A stretch of DNA of 64,000 nucleotides, taken from the NCBI RefSeq assembly GCF_013426205.1, contig NC_089426.1, forward strand, positions 2,480,001-2,544,000, in the 5' to 3' direction. How positions within the stretch are numbered: position 1 is the first letter of the stretch; every line of letters begins with the position of its first letter. The notes beneath the pieces were generated by a model that had not been told where the DNA came from, made no database searches, and worked only from the letters and a program-made list of their open reading frames with translations. Position numbers and translations under genes: made by a program. This document shows, piece by piece, positions 43,025 to 54,765 of this stretch. This stretch comes from Metarhizium brunneum (lineage: Eukaryota; Ascomycota; Sordariomycetes; Hypocreales; Clavicipitaceae).

Positions 43025-43817
43025 GAATGCAAATTCTTAGATCAATGCTGCTTACTGGCAAGTTGTGACATGATAAATATGGTTATAATTGCAAATCTAT
43101 CCAATAAACGAACTAGAATTGGCATTATTTTCCCGCGCAAGGGCGATGGCACACAGTGAATATATGTTATTATTCTTGCTCAATATTGACTGGCGTTGTG
43201 ATTTTGCTTTTCAGGCACCTGATACAAAGGGCATTCATCGAATGAATTTGTGTACTCGTATCAGCAACCTAGAGACTAGACAATAGTGAAGTGCTGATCA
43301 ATCCATGTAATCTTTTGGTTCTCGAGATCAGTACTAACCTACCAACCTACCTAGGTACCTAGGTAGATAGGAAGGCAGTAATAGTAACTATATCTGGCTG
43401 GACCTCTGCAAGTCCTGATAGATCCTACAACAACTATGTCCGCGAGCTATTCCAACTTCTGAAGATTGCGCTGACTAATAAGCGTGGCTTTACGGAGACC
43501 CACTGTGTCGCACGAATACGTACATCCATACACGACATTGGTCGTGTATGGGATAATTAATACCTTGCCAACAAACAATCAACAACCCCAGCAAAACTAG
43601 GCTGCCACTGGCTTTATGCGCCCTCGGCCTTACGGACCATCTCTTATGGTATATAACGGACCTACAGTTCAGCTGATAATAGCTAGAAACCAAGCTTGTT
43701 TAGTGGGCCGTACTCCGTACCACTCATTTTCCTCGAGGTCGTGGGATCGGTTGGGAAAGTGGGAAGGAAGTAGAAACATGATCTACGACTCGCAAAAAGT
43801 TTTACTCCACGAAAGCC
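43025..43817. promoter_or_regulatory. intergenic, VTS1 3' region and TFC4 promoter
   Basis: About 790 bp. At 43335-43372 lies ACCTACCAACCTACCTAGGT followed by ACCTAGGTAG, a strong CCTAGG palindrome cluster. Nothing else was recognised. Confidence 0.45.
43335..43372. repeat. CCTACCTAGGTACCTAGGTAG palindrome cluster
   Basis: The core TACCTAGGTACCTAGGTA is palindromic and is the cleanest CCTAGG form of the dispersed intergenic motif. Confidence 0.65.
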
Positions 43818-46800
43818 ATGGAGAATAGTCCGCCTCTGAGGTAAACTACAGCATTTGACTTCTTACTCAGCAACCTACTCAATACTATTATTTGACTAAC
43901 TAATGTGACCAAGGATCCTCGATGAGGTGTCAGACGCAGATTCTGACCTTGAGGAGCTTCAAGGAGATATCGCGAAGTTTGATGAATCCGTCAGAGAATT
44001 CCTCGCGTCGCAGAGAGGAACATCAGATGTTCCCAGACTATCGCGTGGTACATCCAGGGGCAGAGGGCTGCGAGGCCCGCGCAAAGCAGCGAAGCCGAGA
44101 GGCGACATCACAGCCAGGCTCTCTAAAGTTAATCAGGCATTTTTAAGTGGCGATTATGAACAAGCCATGGACCTTGCCTTCGAGGTCATCAGGATCAACG
44201 CGGAAACACATCAAGCTTGGACGGCTCTCGCTTCGATTTTCAGAGAGCGCGGTGAAATAGACAGAGCTTTATCAGCAATGGTGTATGCAGCTCATCTTCG
44301 GCCAAAGGATGTATCGGGGTGGCTTAGATGCGCCTCGTTTGCATTGGATTCCATTACTGGTGAAGATGATGAGCCCGGAAATCTGCACACCGCTCGACTC
44401 TGCTATTCGGCAGCTGTTAGAGCAGATCCTACAAATATTGAAGCTCGTCTCAGTAAAGCTGATGTATGTCATAGACAAGGCCATCTCTCTGCTGCCATCA
44501 CGGAGTATAATACTGTTCTCAAACGACGTCCATACGAGCTTGACACCATACGGAAACTTGCTGAGGCATGTATCGACTCGAAAAACGCAGCAACTTTGAT
44601 GCCTTCCGCCATAAATGCGTATCGACATTATTTTGACCATGCAATGAGAGAAATGCAGCATGAAGCTCAAGATATGCTCTGGCACGATGTTGGAATCTAT
44701 GTGGGACTCCTTGCCCAGGTGGAGAGAGTTCAAGAAGCGATTTCAGAGTTGAAACGACTTTCAAGATGGCTGCTTGGACGCTCTGCCGAAACGTTTTGGG
44801 ACAACTGGCGAGATGACGACAGAGAATGGGATATACTAGACAATCGGCGTGTATCCGTTCCAGAATTCTCTCATCTTGGCACCAACTCGACACAGTTTGG
44901 ACAGTCCCTGCCTTTAGACCTCCGCGTCCGACTGGCGACATATCGACTTAGGAACGGTGATTATTCAGAGGCCATGGTAGGCATACTACCCCCTTCATGA
45001 TTTCTTATTCCTATCAATGTTGTTAATTAAGGTATCAGAAACACTTGGATCACTTGGATCCGGACGATCCATCCACCACAGCTTTTGCTGACGACTTTAC
45101 GTTCTTGATATACGACCTGGGTGTGGAATTGGGCAAAAATGGCCAAGCATCAAGGGCAATCCGGTACTTTGAACTGTTGCGCTCTATGCCTGGGGACCCT
45201 GACGCTGCGGTCTTATTGCAGCTAGGACGATGCTACCTGGATACTGGAGAGTCTGCAATGGCTGAGGAGTACCTATTAGCCGCACTAGATGCCGACGAAG
45301 ACAACATAGATGCTCGCATTGAACTCGCAAATATGTATGAGAAAGTTCGAGAGGATGAGGAAGCTTTGATATTGGCGGCTGAAGCTTTGGCTCTTCGTGG
45401 AGTCCAAGACCAGGATCATTTCATCAATGATGCTGACATAGGCAAGGTCCGAATCCGACCCTCCGCCAGCCGTAAGCAACGAGACTTACAGAGACGATTT
45501 CAAGGGGGTGATAACGCAGACAGATCAAATCTGATAGGTAATGGAACCAGGCGGCCAGCCATTCCTAGAAGACATCGGTCAAAAAAGCTCGCCGGCCCTG
45601 ACAGACGTCAAGAAGACGAACAAATACGTGCCCTCAAACTTTCTCAACAGTATGCTATTGTACGGGATTTAAAACAACGCATTTCAGAAGGTCATAAGGA
45701 GTTGATACCTGATTGGATGGCATCTTCCAAGGAACTAGTCGATGACTTCAGGTCTCTGAAGCGATTCTACAGCTGGGACAACTATTTGCGCTTTCTTGGG
45801 TCGAAAGTTTTAATGCATAAGTCAAGCGCAAACCAGCCAGAGACCGAACTCTCCCAAATGTACCAAAGATTGACACGTTGTAAGTGACCGAACACGAACA
45901 ATGTGTTTGAGCCAGTCATTCTATTAATTTGTTTATGTAAATTTATGTTAACACAATAACCATTGAAGCAATCGCTCCACCATCTGAGCAATCTAGCCAC
46001 ACATCGGCTATTCCTAGTCTTGCAACCCATCAAGGCATTTCATTCGATGATTGGTTGGATTTATTTCTCGACTATGCTATTGGTTTGGCAATTGCTCATC
46101 GGCGACAAGAAGCGTACCAAGTTTGTCAAGCCGCCAAAGACTCCACCGTTTTCCAATCTTCAAAGCACGGATTCATCATTCATGTGGCGTGGAGCGGTAA
46201 GGTTATGTTCAGCCTGTAGTGGAATACCCAACGCTGACCAGAGCAAGTATGTGCAATCTACACCAACGACGAAGAACGGTGTGTGGCAATTGCGCGGCAT
46301 TTGATGCGCGATGGGGCAACCACCGATTCTTATCGAATGTTCTCCTTGCTATCGATGCTTTGTCAGTCACCTGCGTCTTGGTATACATCAGGACCAGCGC
46401 AAAAGTATATTTTGCGCCAAATAAAAGCCATTGATGTCAGCCATGAGGCTGCGGCTGTGCGCCGGGGAGGCACGGGGGAGAACGAAGAGGCAGGTGATCT
46501 TACTAGTTTGGACATCGACATATGCCTTTTGATGCTCTATGGTCATATTCTTTTCACTTCTACTAGTTATTCTTACTCATTGGGTATGCATGATTCTTAA
46601 GGGAAGAGGTGCGGACAGACGATGAGGCTAATTTTGACTACCGCAGGTTACTTCCTTCGGGCGCGCTCACTGGATCCCACTAATGCCATGATAAATCTTA
46701 GTCTCGGGCTAGCCTATGTGCACTACGGGTTGAAGAGACAGTCGAGCAATCGTCAGTATCTGATTTTGCAAGGCCAGTCATTTTTGTCGCTCTATGCTCG

Positions 46801-47047
46801 ACAACATACTAACGGCGATGACTACGCATTGGCTGAACGTTATTATAATATGGGTCGCCTTTTCCAGCTGCTTGGAATCGGTTATCTGAGCTCAGCTTAT
46901 TATGCCATGGCTCTAGATATATGTAAAAATGGAGGAGGCTCCAGGGATCTCTCAGCCCTCATTTTGGCGAACACACTTATCTCACTTCTGACTGTTGGAA
47001 ACAATGATGTTGCCTTATCGGTACTGAGAAACAATTTGAAACTCTAA
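43818..47047 (+). CDS. TFC4: TFIIIC subunit tau131 (Tfc4/Sfc4)
   Basis: Six exons, 43818..43840, 43914..44976, 45039..45879, 45969..46196, 46248..46583 and 46647..47047, give 963 residues. The N-terminus is acidic (EVSDADSDLEELQGDIAKFD), as in TFIIIC102/tau131. TPR repeats follow: LSGDYEQAMDLAFEVIRINA, AWTALASIFRERGEIDRALS, and in the C-terminal half SLDPTNAMINLSLGLAYVHY and MGRLFQLLGIGYLSSAYYAM. A basic linker (RRHRSKKLAGPDRRQEDEQ) separates the two TPR arrays. TFIIIC binds the A and B boxes of tRNA genes; tau131 spans upstream and recruits TFIIIB for RNA polymerase III. All phases close. Exon 5 begins after an AAG acceptor, so that junction is the least certain. Confidence 0.9.
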
Positions 47048-47954
47048 AGCTTTTGTCAGAATGCGAGGAGCACTCTTCAAGTGCGAGACCTCTGGTCCCT
47101 GAATGAATCACACCGCATATAACGCTACCTGTCCACACGAAATTGGTAAGAGTGACCAACTCAATGATTACAAGTCGTTGGAGGACGGCCATGAATAAGA
47201 GGGTGCTATAAAACCCAACTCTGCTGTTTTCCGCCTTCCGCCAATTTCCCTGCCCACCTCCAATTGTTTCTCAGCATGTCCGTCACAAATTCACATCTTA
47301 CTGTCTCATTAGCCCCAGGTTTCACATTGTTCTCTACACGCATCTATCACTTACTCCTGTTAACAGATTATTTTATTGAGACTATCGTCGAGATACCTAG
47401 TGCAAATTTATCTTATACGCAACACATCAATGCAGCAGCTGGACGGGCAGCTGGACGGGCACGTTTACTGCCATTCATTATTCATGAGGCGCCAATTGTT
47501 GCATAGGGACAGTCTGGTGTGACTACTCCTTCTCTATTATTATTTTATCAAGAGCAAGGAACCTAGGATGGATCTGACTCGGTTAATGCATCCGACCAGC
47601 CGCTGCAGAGTGGACCAAGGGCGCGTACTTAGAAAAGTGTTAGAAAGATATCCAGTCCCCCGGAGGGGCATAATAACACAAAATCACAATAAGCACCGAC
47701 CCTAACATTAGAGGCGACATGATATTGTGCAAGTGGAAAAGGGTGGAGCTATTTCCGGTTGTGTCACGCAGGGGTATACATAAGTAGTACCCTGGTACTT
47801 AGTATGTACTTTATGTTGTGTGTCAATTTAGTGGCTTGCATGTCTGAGTTCCACTACCAACGACTCGCCGATCGGTTCACACCATCTTCCTCAACATCAA
47901 CCGAGTTGCTGAAGGACGCCAGATGATGGACGGCGCTCATAAATACGCATCACT
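47048..47954. promoter_or_regulatory. intergenic, TFC4 3' region and SLP1 promoter
   Basis: About 900 bp. A motif cluster of ATAAGTAGTACC and GGTACTTAGTATGTACTT lies at 47772-47812. Short open frames at 47264-47506 lack recognisable content. Confidence 0.4.
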
Positions 47955-50567
47955 ATGGTACGCGCCGCGCTTTTCGCTCGAGGCTTAGCCGCAGCCATCC
48001 TCCTCACTTTTAAGACAGCCAACGCCATTAATGAGCCCCATACCCCTCGAGGAGCCAATATCACTAATAGCGTTCCTCTGTCTGTCGACCCACGAAGCAC
48101 GCTTGACGTCTGCGAGGCGAGGACGATCAACTACATCACACATGCCTTGCCCCAGTCATGCCTCACAATCTCCTGGAGAAGTCCAGCTCCTACGTCTACT
48201 GCATCTGCAGGCTCGCAACATGGAAGAGACGATGGGTCAGATCATGGAACCGACAACCAGCCATCATGGCCTCCGACGCCGACATTAGATCATAATGCCA
48301 CCGAAGTGCAGGCCACGGAACCAGCGGCGACGACGTTTATGTCATTCGAGGACTGGAAGGAAATGATGCTCCGGCGGGCTGGGCAAGACCCTCAGGACCT
48401 GCGGTCTCGAAGACCGAGCGAGCACAACACTGATGACAGATACTCTCCGGAATCCGGTCACGCCGGTCTCGGGGAAGAGGGTGAAATATCCCTCAACTTT
48501 GAAGATTATGGCAATGGAGACCACCAGAAGCTTACGTCTCCCAGATCCACCCGCGGTGACGGTGTTGATGAGCAGCCCGCCGCCGCCGATGCGTTGCTAT
48601 ATGAGGAAGGAAAAGCAGCTACTGTGCATCTGAGCAAGGATGCGGGTAAAACTTGCAAAGAGCGATTTTCTTACTCGTCTTTTGATGCCGGTGCGACTAT
48701 ATTAAAGACTTCGCCTGGAGCTAAGAATGCCAGAGCGATCTTGGTCGAAAACAAAGACACCTACATGCTTCTAGAGTGTGACGCCGCTTCAAAATATGTC
48801 ATCGTCGAGCTTAGCGACGACATTTCGGTAGACACGGTCGTTTTGGCCAATTTCGAGTTCTTTTCAAGCATGGTACGACATTTTCGCGTCAGTGTAAGCG
48901 ACCGATATCCTGTCAAGATGGATAAATGGCGTGAGCTCGGGACGTTTGAGGCGCGAAACTCTCGCGATATTCAACCCTTCTTGGTTCAAAATCCACAAAT
49001 CTGGGCCAAATATGTCAGGATTGAGTTCTTAACCCATTTTGGTAATGAATATTATTGTCCTGTTTCGCTACTACGAATTCATGGATCCCGCATGCTCGAT
49101 TCGTGGAAAGATAGCGAGGGTGGCCGGGACGAGGAGGCATTGATTGATGGTGATGAATCCGCTGGAGCCGATTCCCACCAAGACGAAAATCATGTAGCTG
49201 ACGCAGCTGCATCGAGAGATACTAATATACACATAATGGCATCGAATGGTACCAGTTCCAGGAGCTTGAGTTACGCCCTGGAAATCTTCACAAACATGGA
49301 CGCTACCTGCCCAGCACCATCTTCAGCAGGAGCCAACCCTCCAACCAGGGATCCGAAGTTGTCGTCGGTTAGCCTTGGGACATCGCAAGAATCAGATCTG
49401 GTCTCGAGTGACGTATCACAGGCTCGTTCCGCATCTCCAGAGAATTCTGGTAATTCATCGATTGCACAGGCAAAATCCATTTTGGCCACAGGGTCCATAA
49501 ATTATTCAACCATCATGCCTACATCACAGGATGACCGCTTGCGCAATCACACTGGGGCTCTTAATGGAGCTGCTTTAAATGTTAACACAACGACGATCGA
49601 CCGCGAAAACAATGCCGCAACCCCAACAGCTAAGTTATCGGCATCGAGTGGTCAGAACGGTAAACCACGAAGCAGTGGGACTACAGGTGCATCAGCTGCG
49701 TCTCCGACAATGCAAGAGGGCTTTTTCAACGCCATCACAAAACGACTCCAGCATGTCGAGTCGAATCTAACTCTTTCCATGAAGTATGTTGAGGATCAAT
49801 CTAAACATATCCAGGAAGCATTGCAATCGAGAGAGCAGAGGCAACATGCAAAAATAAATTACTTTCTAGATGAATTGAACAAAACAGTATTGGCCGAGCT
49901 CCATACTGTTCGCGAGCAATACGACCAAATATGGCAATCTACGGTTCTAGCTTTAGAGAGCCAAAGAGATCGTTCAGAGAGAGATATGATGGCCCTTAGT
50001 TCAAGACTCAACCTTCTTGCGGATGAGGTGGTATTCCAAAAGCGAATGGCTATCATTCAGGCCATAATCCTGTTATCATGCCTCTTTCTCATTATATTTT
50101 CAAGAGGGGTTTCACTTCCATCTCTAGCGCCGTTGCTCGATCAACCCTCCAACTCACCTTGTGCAACACCAACTTCTCCAGCAACACCGCGACAATCTTC
50201 ATACCAATTGAGTAAGAGGCACCATAGAGAAGGCCAATCATCGTTTCAGCCACCTGATCCTTCATGTCAGGTACAAATGCTTTATCCTGGCGAGGCCCGT
50301 AGTGACACTTCGGCTGAGGCATTACCATTTGAAGCAGTGTCATTCCAGGGCACAGATGAACCAAAAAGCGAATGTTCTGCGTTTCAACGTCTCTCGCCAC
50401 CGCCTACTCCCAATCTGCTAGGCGAAATGTCGTTATCAAGTGACCCCAATTCTGCGACTGGGTCAAATCATACTCTTCGTCGCCGCCTGGGAGGGACGTC
50501 ACACATCAGCTCTCGAAAGCCTCTGCCCTCACTACCGGAACACCCTCGCTCATTAGATGAAGAGTAG
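47955..50567 (+). CDS. SLP1: SLP1/SUCO-like SUN-domain membrane protein
   Basis: A single-exon gene of 870 residues. The N-terminus is a likely signal peptide (MVRAALFARGLAAAILLTFK). An Asp/Ser-rich luminal region follows with FMSFEDWKEMMLRRAGQ, the conserved SLP1 motif. The SUN-like domain at about 220-390 includes CKERFSYSSFDAGATILKT, DTYMLLECDAASKYVIVELS, WRELGTFEARNSRDIQPFLV and YVRIEFLTHFGNEYYCPVSL. A coiled-coil lies at about 600-690, then one membrane segment at about 700-718 (AIILLSCLFLIIFSRG). The Ser/Pro-rich tail ends in KPLPSLPEHP. Family knowledge: Slp1 with Emp65 resides in the ER membrane and protects soluble luminal proteins from degradation; the mid-SUN topology fits. Confidence 0.9.
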   Translation: MVRAALFARGLAAAILLTFKTANAINEPHTPRGANITNSVPLSVDPRSTLDVCEARTINYITHALPQSCLTISWRSPAPTSTASAGSQHGRDDGSDHGTDNQPSWPPTPTLDHNATEVQATEPAATTFMSFEDWKEMMLRRAGQDPQDLRSRRPSEHNTDDRYSPESGHAGLGEEGEISLNFEDYGNGDHQKLTSPRSTRGDGVDEQPAAADALLYEEGKAATVHLSKDAGKTCKERFSYSSFDAGATILKTSPGAKNARAILVENKDTYMLLECDAASKYVIVELSDDISVDTVVLANFEFFSSMVRHFRVSVSDRYPVKMDKWRELGTFEARNSRDIQPFLVQNPQIWAKYVRIEFLTHFGNEYYCPVSLLRIHGSRMLDSWKDSEGGRDEEALIDGDESAGADSHQDENHVADAAASRDTNIHIMASNGTSSRSLSYALEIFTNMDATCPAPSSAGANPPTRDPKLSSVSLGTSQESDLVSSDVSQARSASPENSGNSSIAQAKSILATGSINYSTIMPTSQDDRLRNHTGALNGAALNVNTTTIDRENNAATPTAKLSASSGQNGKPRSSGTTGASAASPTMQEGFFNAITKRLQHVESNLTLSMKYVEDQSKHIQEALQSREQRQHAKINYFLDELNKTVLAELHTVREQYDQIWQSTVLALESQRDRSERDMMALSSRLNLLADEVVFQKRMAIIQAIILLSCLFLIIFSRGVSLPSLAPLLDQPSNSPCATPTSPATPRQSSYQLSKRHHREGQSSFQPPDPSCQVQMLYPGEARSDTSAEALPFEAVSFQGTDEPKSECSAFQRLSPPPTPNLLGEMSLSSDPNSATGSNHTLRRRLGGTSHISSRKPLPSLPEHPRSLDEE

Positions 50568-51038
50568 ATCATCTCACAGTCCTCAATATTTAACAGCAAA
50601 GGTACAATTAGAAATATGTAGTCTTAGTGTAATAGATCTACATCTAGTCAGAAAGCACAAGCAACTAGACAGCATCAATTTTGTGATCTGACATCCCTCA
50701 AAATAATACAAGGTGGCAATGAATAATGAAAGATGTCTATTCCCGATATGCTTCTGTTCAGCATGGGCTTTTGGTGTGTGCATTACGCCCAGCTTTGTCG
50801 CCATCTTCCTAGTTTTGTCTTCGCTTGCCTTTTTGTGAAAAGAGGAGAGCGATTTCCCAATAAAACTTCGACTTATTTACATGAATTATTATAAAAACAA
50901 AGGAGCGAATATCATGACAAGCAAACGCATATTTTTTCAAATCCTTGCAAGTGTTTTGATTTGAGATTGAGTGGGCGATACAATAGCCCCAGTGAGCATT
51001 CATCCGTCCTGTAACTGGAACCTGCCAACACCAGATTG
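50568..51038. other. convergent 3' regions, SLP1 / mei2
   Basis: About 470 bp between two stop codons, AT-rich. No feature was recognised. Confidence 0.4.
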
Positions 51039-53666
51039 TCAATGTGGTGTAATGGTGTACATATTTTGAATTGCAGCTTCGTAGTCATATTCCTCGAGGG
51101 CGGCAAGCCTAGTTCCACGGTCATACTGAGATCGTCTGCGCCGCTGCTCGTCGCGATAGTGCTGGCCGGCATTAGGCGTGAAGAGACCTATAGATGAGTA
51201 AGGTACATATATAGATCGCCTACTCTATTCTCCACAAACTTACCAACATGCTCTGCATTCTCGCAGCTCCTCTTCATTTTAGATTGGTTGTCCGGCTCCG
51301 GGAATGGTTCTTCCTGGCCTGCCAACTCAGGACAAGGGCCATTGCAAGTAAAGTAGAGCTGCGGTTAATCAGCGTCGTATACGAACTCCCTGCTCTGGTG
51401 TGGAAATTTTCATATTACCTTTGGGCGATAATGCGGAGCCTCAAGCATGACGGAGCTGTTCCTGAACTTTTGGACTAAGCAGTCTTTGCCTTGGATGGCT
51501 GCATAACCATCTGTGAGCATTTTGCTTCTGAAGGAGACAGGACGGGCAGATACTAACTTGCGTATGATATCTCTGCAATCTTGTCACTTTTAAAGCAGTT
51601 CCTGTGTATGGCACGTTAGCTAATAGTCATGTTAACGATGCAGGAAAACATGCCATCTCTGATTGCCTCTGGCCTCCACAAACTTTGTTCTGGGTTAGCT
51701 ATCGCCAATTGCCTCCACCGTTTGAGCACTAACATCAATAATATCTAATGGCTAGCTTCAGTTTAGCATGAGCATTTCTCGTTACAGAGCTCCCACGTAC
51801 ATCAACAAAATTAATGAATGCGTAGCCAACACTAAGAAGCAATTTTAGCACTATGTTATTTATGCAAATGCAAAGACCCATCAGAACTCAAATGTGAACT
51901 TACTTGCAGTCATTCGCAAAATCAATGCGTAAGTACATGAAGTCGTACTTGCCCCAACTAGACTCGTCTATGATCCTCTTCAGCATAGCCTGATCCACTT
52001 TATTGGGAATGTTTCGGAGCATTATCTTCGCCCATTAGCCCCCGCGTCATAAATAACGTATTCATACGTACCGTAGTGCGAACGTCAATGCCATCTCGAA
52101 TCCGGTTGATATCGACGTAATTGTGGTGGTTGGTAGAGTTATTGTATGGGGATCTAGTAACCCTGGCTGCGTTTTGTCTGCGGCCGTCAGATCGAAAAAA
52201 CCCGGCCACTGCCCTTGATGGACTATAATTGCTTTGAACAGTCAGGGCTGGCGATGGAGGTGCATGGTACAAGGGGCCCAGCACTGGAAAGGACGGAGCC
52301 AGGGTAGTGATCGGCGATACAGAGCCTTGACTACTTCCCGGCGGGAGAGAATCCAGAATATATGGTACATTTGCAACAAATGGCGACTGAACCATCAAAG
52401 GGTACATAGTGAACGGGTGGCTCACTCGCGCTTCTATCGGCACAACAGACCGCGAGGCCGAGCCAATGTGCATATGCTGATGCTGAGCATTGTTTTGTGT
52501 GTTTGCTCCGGTTACATTTTGCGTTGGCTTCAGGGGCGACACAAAAGTACTGTTAGTTTCGTATGCTGAAATCACCAGATGCACTCCCTTTGGGTTCATC
52601 AGTATTTTCTGCAGATTATATAACAGTATAGGGGAGCATACCTCAGGTGTGGTAACATGAGCGCAGTTGGCTATCACTTTTGTGGCATGAGATATGTCGC
52701 AAAATTCCGCAATGGCTCTAAAAGAAGGAGTTTTTGACGGATTTGGAATTTTGATGAAGGCAAATAAACGTCCGTACGAATGGAGAAAGTTCTGTGCAAT
52801 GTCGAATACCTGACCAACATCAAGGCTGATACTGGGGGAGATGGTAGCTACCAGAAGAATTTGACCAGTGTTCAAAGCCGGAGATTCAGTTTCCGAGCCA
52901 GGATTTTGCTACAAATAGAACATTAACCTCAAGGAATCCGCATAGGGAGGGACAGGAGAAAAGATTCCTACCCGATGTCCGCCAAGAGAACCACAATATT
53001 CAGCTTTCCAGCTTTTCCTAGATATCAAAGTAGTCGCGAGCGTGGAGCAAGCGTCCCGTATGTCTCTAAAGTGCACGTAGACTTTTCCGTTTTCCGTATC
53101 AATACTCCTTTGTCCATGAAACCGCCGTCCATGCAAGTCGAGGTCCTAACGCCGAGTCATATCAGCTTAAAATTGAGGCACTAGGCGGCTTCAGCGGGCT
53201 TTGAACATACGTCTAACCAAATACTGACTTCTTCAGCCTCCAAATGGGTATCTGATGCAATAAGAAGGTACCGGGATAGCCCTAGCTCAGTGCTAAGTGC
53301 GGTTGCAACTGGATTGGATTTACTAGCTTCGCCGAGACTGTTGACGTTAGTGAAAGGATTGAAAGTTGAAGCAGTCGGTGACAATCTTGTGCTGATTCTA
53401 TGGCGAGGAGTCACAAATGGATCCCTCTCCTGCCCAATGCCAGGACCGAACTTCTTGTCACCTGGTGCCATGGTCACTGGTGATGTGGCGGCTGAATTGG
53501 AGAACGGAAGAACATGAAGGAAGCTAGTGATTTGCGTTTTTTTTCCTTCTGGTGAAATCGTTGTCAAACGCGTATCTGGTGTCCCTTTCAGTGATTCTTC
53601 AATCCCACTTGAAGAACGGGGAGAGGAGGATGTGTTGTCATGCTGTAGAGTCATGACGGACGACAT
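51039..53666 (-). CDS. mei2: Mei2-like RNA-binding protein
   Basis: Eleven exons, 53666..53211, 53145..52972, 52908..52072, 52025..51904, 51831..51801, 51744..51734, 51689..51654, 51601..51558, 51498..51419, 51358..51244 and 51187..51039, give 684 residues. Two RRM-like regions (about 125-210 and 220-305) precede the Mei2-type RRM at about 487-600. That domain reads TTIMLRNIPNKVDQAMLKRI, SSWGKYDFMYLRIDFANDCN, VGYAFINFVD, FVEARGNQRWNCF and YATIQGKDCLVQKFRNSSVM. It is spread over seven short exons. Exon 6 has only 11 nt. The intron after exon 7 (51653..51602) appears to use a GC donor (GCATGT). S. pombe Mei2 turns on meiosis by binding meiRNA and Mmi1; whether this copy has that role is inference. 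The start is MSSVMTLQ; a longer in-frame ATG lies at 53771. Confidence 0.87.
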
Positions 53667-54765
53667 GTAGAAAAAATATAGCACTAGTCTCTCGCACAGG
53701 GAATACCAAGTGCTGTCTATCGTCCTGTACAGATAGAGTGCAGGAAATCGAAGGAAACTCGTGGACAACAACCTCGAAAGTGGCTCAAGAGGAGGGAAAG
53801 CGGAATTAAAAAGTGTGATTCGGGATAAAAGTGGCCATAGAAGAAATGGGTAGTAAGCAAGACAGTGGCACCTGCCTCGACTGTCCAGAGCCCGGGACCT
53901 TCATTACATTCATTTGGTTTCCAGGCAGGCCACTCGGGTCCTTCCTTCCCCTCGGCATCAATCTGCCACGACGGTCACCTCACGCCGCATTCATTGTGAG
54001 TCCAACATATCACTTGGTAGTGAGCAAAACCTTGTCTTCATGGCTCACCATCCGGCAGATCATCTCGTTCCCCAATACTGCTGAGGTAGGTAATGCGTAC
54101 TGTTTCGGCTGTAAGGGCTATCCGCATCAAAAGTGATGCCAAAGATGCCTCACATAGTCCTGACTCCCGCATAGAATGATGGCATGAATAAATTGATCCT
54201 AACCTATACTTAAGTTGTAGATCTCTTCTTTTCAGTCATAGAAGGCGTTGCAGTTTGTCGATGCCAACATTTTGGCAACAGCAGCCTGTACCTATTGCCA
54301 GCTCGTTTTGCTTTTTGATTCTTGAAAGATGCTGTGCAAAGACTGTGTTCTTTTCGGTACTCCTAATATTGGAAATATTATACTACTAAGAAACATTTAG
54401 ACAGAAATTTGGGCCTGTTTCAAAGGAATAAGAGCCTGGCCTCAACCTCAACTCTGAGTGGCCACCTCTGTTTGTAGTCGAATTAATAACAACGTCGAAT
54501 CAGATCGAGCCTTGACACCAAGCCAGCCGGAACAATGGGGCAAGCGGCTGTCCCAAACCACTGCCGATGAGGTGGGGTCCTGGTTGGATAAGATAAAGCC
54601 AGAAGTACTCGTGCTCCGTAACGCCAGGTCCATCAGTTGCGTACCCTTTCACAGCGACCAGTTGCCCATTCTCCCACAAGCCCGTTATTACAGCAGTTCA
54701 CCATCCCTTTATGTGATGAATACCGCAGAGTACGCTTGGAGACTAACATTTATTCATGCATCACA
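53667..54765. promoter_or_regulatory. divergent promoter region, mei2 / SEC15
   Basis: About 1.1 kb between divergent starts. A + frame at 54458-54931 overlaps the SEC15 first exon in another frame and is not coding-like. No strong regulatory site was recognised. Confidence 0.4.
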
